This document shows, piece by piece, positions 4,429 to 5,225 of a DNA stretch of 5,225 nucleotides. The notes below the pieces were generated by a model. It had not been told where the DNA came from. It saw only the letters and a list, made by a program, of their open reading frames with translations, and made no database searches. Numbering within the stretch: the stretch's first letter is position 1; every line of letters starts with the position of its first letter. Made by a program: the position numbers and the translations under genes. The DNA comes from Victivallaceae bacterium. GTDB lineage: Bacteria > Verrucomicrobiota > Lentisphaeria > Victivallales > Victivallaceae. The DNA is taken from assembly GCA_028698975.1 (NCBI GenBank), contig JAQVVK010000142.1:1-5225 (forward strand), in the 5' to 3' direction.

Positions 4429-5106
4429 TTATTTCTCCCAGGTTGATGGATCGGAGGCCAGAAACTTCTTTCTGGCGGGGGCGGCGGCGGCGGTTTGACT
4501 TCTTGCGTCGAGGCGGTGAATGTTCTTCCACTGGCCCCGTATCGCGGCTTCGAGCGACGGAGCCGCGTCGGCGGCTTCGATCTTCAAAAGTTCTCTGCAC
4601 TGGGAATCGCGTGAGATCGGGTTCATCTGGCGGCCATCGTTGATCTCGCGGACGGCCAGCCAGCGACGCCACAGCTCCAGAACTTTTTCGCCAAACTTGG
4701 CCAGAATGAGATCGTCCCCAGTCTTTTCCCAATCCCAGCTTTTTTCTTTTTTATTTTCTTTTAATACATCCACATCCACATCCACATCCATACGCCCGCG
4801 CGAGTGCTCTTTTTGTATCAGTGTTTGTATCGGTGTTTGTATCGGTGTTTGTATCGCCTTTGTATCACTCTTCCAGCGTGAATTAATCGCGCGTTTCCTT
4901 GCATTGGATTTGTCAACGACAGGTCGAACAAGCTCAAAAAGCGAACTCAAATAGTCACCGAGATCAGGCTCTTCGTTGTAAAGCGAATACTTGCAGATCG
5001 CGTGATAAAACTTCCCTTTTTGCTCGTCGGTCATTGACTCAGCCACGCCAACAAAACTTGGCAGCAAATTGACAGTGGAGAACTCGCTTTTTTTACATGC
5101 TGCCAT
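4429..5106 (-). CDS. Phage replication-initiator-like protein with DUF6291-type N-terminus
   Basis: This 225-residue protein has three parts. Residues 8-72 (SFVGVAESMTDEQKGKFYHA, the KYSLYNEEPDLGDYL stretch and LFELVRPVVDKSNARKR) fit the DUF6291 family found at the start of phage replication genes. Residues 80-122 are a low-complexity linker with IQTP repeats, a DVDVDVDV run and LKENKKEK. Residues 123-225 (FGEKVLELWRRWLAVREI, then RELLKIEAADAAPSLEAAI, GQWKNI) resemble the C-terminal domain of phage replisome organizers, where a 'W..R' helix and a final 'GW..(I/L)' recur. The likely job is to bind the phage origin and recruit a helicase; DNA encoding the linker carries iterons, as in lambda gene O. 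Start 5106 is chosen over TTG 5160 because AAGGA is 9 nt upstream. The role is inferred from architecture; no enzymatic motif is present. Confidence 0.82.
   Translation of the reverse strand: MAACKKSEFSTVNLLPSFVGVAESMTDEQKGKFYHAICKYSLYNEEPDLGDYLSSLFELVRPVVDKSNARKRAINSRWKSDTKAIQTPIQTPIQTLIQKEHSRGRMDVDVDVDVLKENKKEKSWDWEKTGDDLILAKFGEKVLELWRRWLAVREINDGRQMNPISRDSQCRELLKIEAADAAPSLEAAIRGQWKNIHRLDARSQTAAAAPARKKFLASDPSTWEK
4740..4765. other. AT-rich tract, candidate DNA-unwinding element
   Basis: This 26-bp stretch has only two C; the other 24 bases are A or T, nearly all T on the + strand. It encodes the Lys/Glu/Asn-rich end of the initiator linker. It lies next to the hexamer repeat and iterons, on the side downstream in the gene, as in the lambda origin. 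Confidence 0.4.
4766..4789. repeat. Four tandem ACATCC hexamers
   Basis: The hexamer ACATCC is repeated four times without change and encodes the Asp-Val run (residues 107-114) of the replication protein on the - strand. It sits between the iterons and the AT-rich tract. Asp-Val and Asp-Thr runs are frequent in phage replication-protein linkers. Replication slippage is enough to explain it. Confidence 0.8.
4812..4866. repeat. Five TTTGTATC iterons inside the replication gene
   Basis: TTTGTATC (GATACAAA on the coding strand) occurs at 4812, 4824, 4836, 4848 and 4859, with spacings of 12, 12, 12 and 11. The three central periods are near-identical 12-mers encoding IQTP/IQTL repeats. The 11-bp step means the copy at 4859 is read in another frame (Asp-Thr-Lys), yet its eight bases are unchanged, which points to a DNA-level binding site. 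Candidate initiator-binding sites of the phage origin. Confidence 0.65.
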
Positions 5107-5225
5107 GTTTCGCGTTCCTTTCTGAAACGATCGCAAGCGGGGTCGCTCCCCATTTGCCAAACATGAAACCAGCGCAGTCGATCCGCCCCCGGCGGAACAA
5201 TCCCCAGAGCAGCTCCGCCGCCAGC
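5093..5225 (-). CDS. End of an upstream early-operon gene (partial)
   Basis: The - strand is open from the right edge to a TAA at 5093-5095, giving 43 residues, LAAELLWGLFRRGRIDCAGF and then FGKWGATPLAIVSERNAKHGSM at the end. The stop lies 14 nt inside the start of the replication gene, which is the overlap style of this operon. I do not recognise the protein. The other two - strand frames are also open at the edge: one is the replication-gene frame extended upstream, the other runs on antisense-like into that gene. The choice rests on composition and on the stop lying close to the next start, so it is tentative. Confidence 0.42.
   Translation of the reverse strand, partial: LAAELLWGLFRRGRIDCAGFMFGKWGATPLAIVSERNAKHGSM
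5116..5120 (-). promoter_or_regulatory. Ribosome binding site choosing the replication-gene start
   Basis: AAGGA on the - strand stands 9 nt before the ATG at 5106. It favours this start over an in-frame TTG at 5160. Confidence 0.6.

Noticed and set aside
4480..4495. GGC/GCG triplet run
   Set aside because: It encodes a short poly-Ala stretch in the replication protein and needs no other explanation.
4812..4866. CRISPR-like array
   Set aside because: The units are only 12 bp apart with almost no spacer and lie inside a coding frame.

Overview
The window looks like the junction of the two transcription arms of a temperate-type tailed phage, as a free or circular genome or an unusually arranged prophage, from a Gram-negative-type host. 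A + strand late-gene arm (end of a tail-region gene, DUF1353, XhlA-like protein, lipoprotein; 3-1341) runs head-on into a long - strand early operon (5225 down to 1345) that carries replication genes, small accessory genes, a tyrosine recombinase and an excisionase-like HTH gene. I see no rRNA, tRNA, CRISPR array or insertion sequence. There is no stretch over about 300 bases without a gene; the longest gap is about 30 bases.

Host: a lipobox signal peptide suggests a diderm host. Strong Shine-Dalgarno sequences (AAGGA, GGAG) before many starts argue against Bacteroidetes. The small conserved phage proteins (LVP..ELC..IP type, WAYVDDL-ending type) remind me of Lentisphaerota/Victivallales prophages. 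That assignment is recollection, not proof.

Layout. 3-834: three + genes joined by ATGA stop/start overlaps. 865-1341: a lipoprotein gene with its own Shine-Dalgarno sequence. 1330-1356: a compact hairpin plus T-run that contains the stop codons of both converging arms. 1345-2275: HTH (Xis-like) gene overlapping the end of a catalytic-domain-only tyrosine recombinase. A perfect 10-bp inverted repeat with a 7-nt spacer lies inside the HTH gene. 2272-4425: 148-aa protein of unknown function, HAD phosphatase, two small conserved phage proteins and a two-CxxC protein, mostly coupled by ATGA. 4429-5106: DUF6291-type replication protein whose middle contains five TTTGTATC iterons, a hexamer repeat and an AT-rich tract, resembling the origin inside lambda gene O. 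5093-5225: the end of one more - strand gene.

The genes suggest one leftward operon that makes the replication initiator, a possible helicase-loader-like partner, accessory proteins and recombination functions, facing a rightward tail/lysis operon. The most interesting signals are the iteron cluster, kept at DNA level across a change of reading frame, and the candidate attachment core inside the excisionase-like gene.
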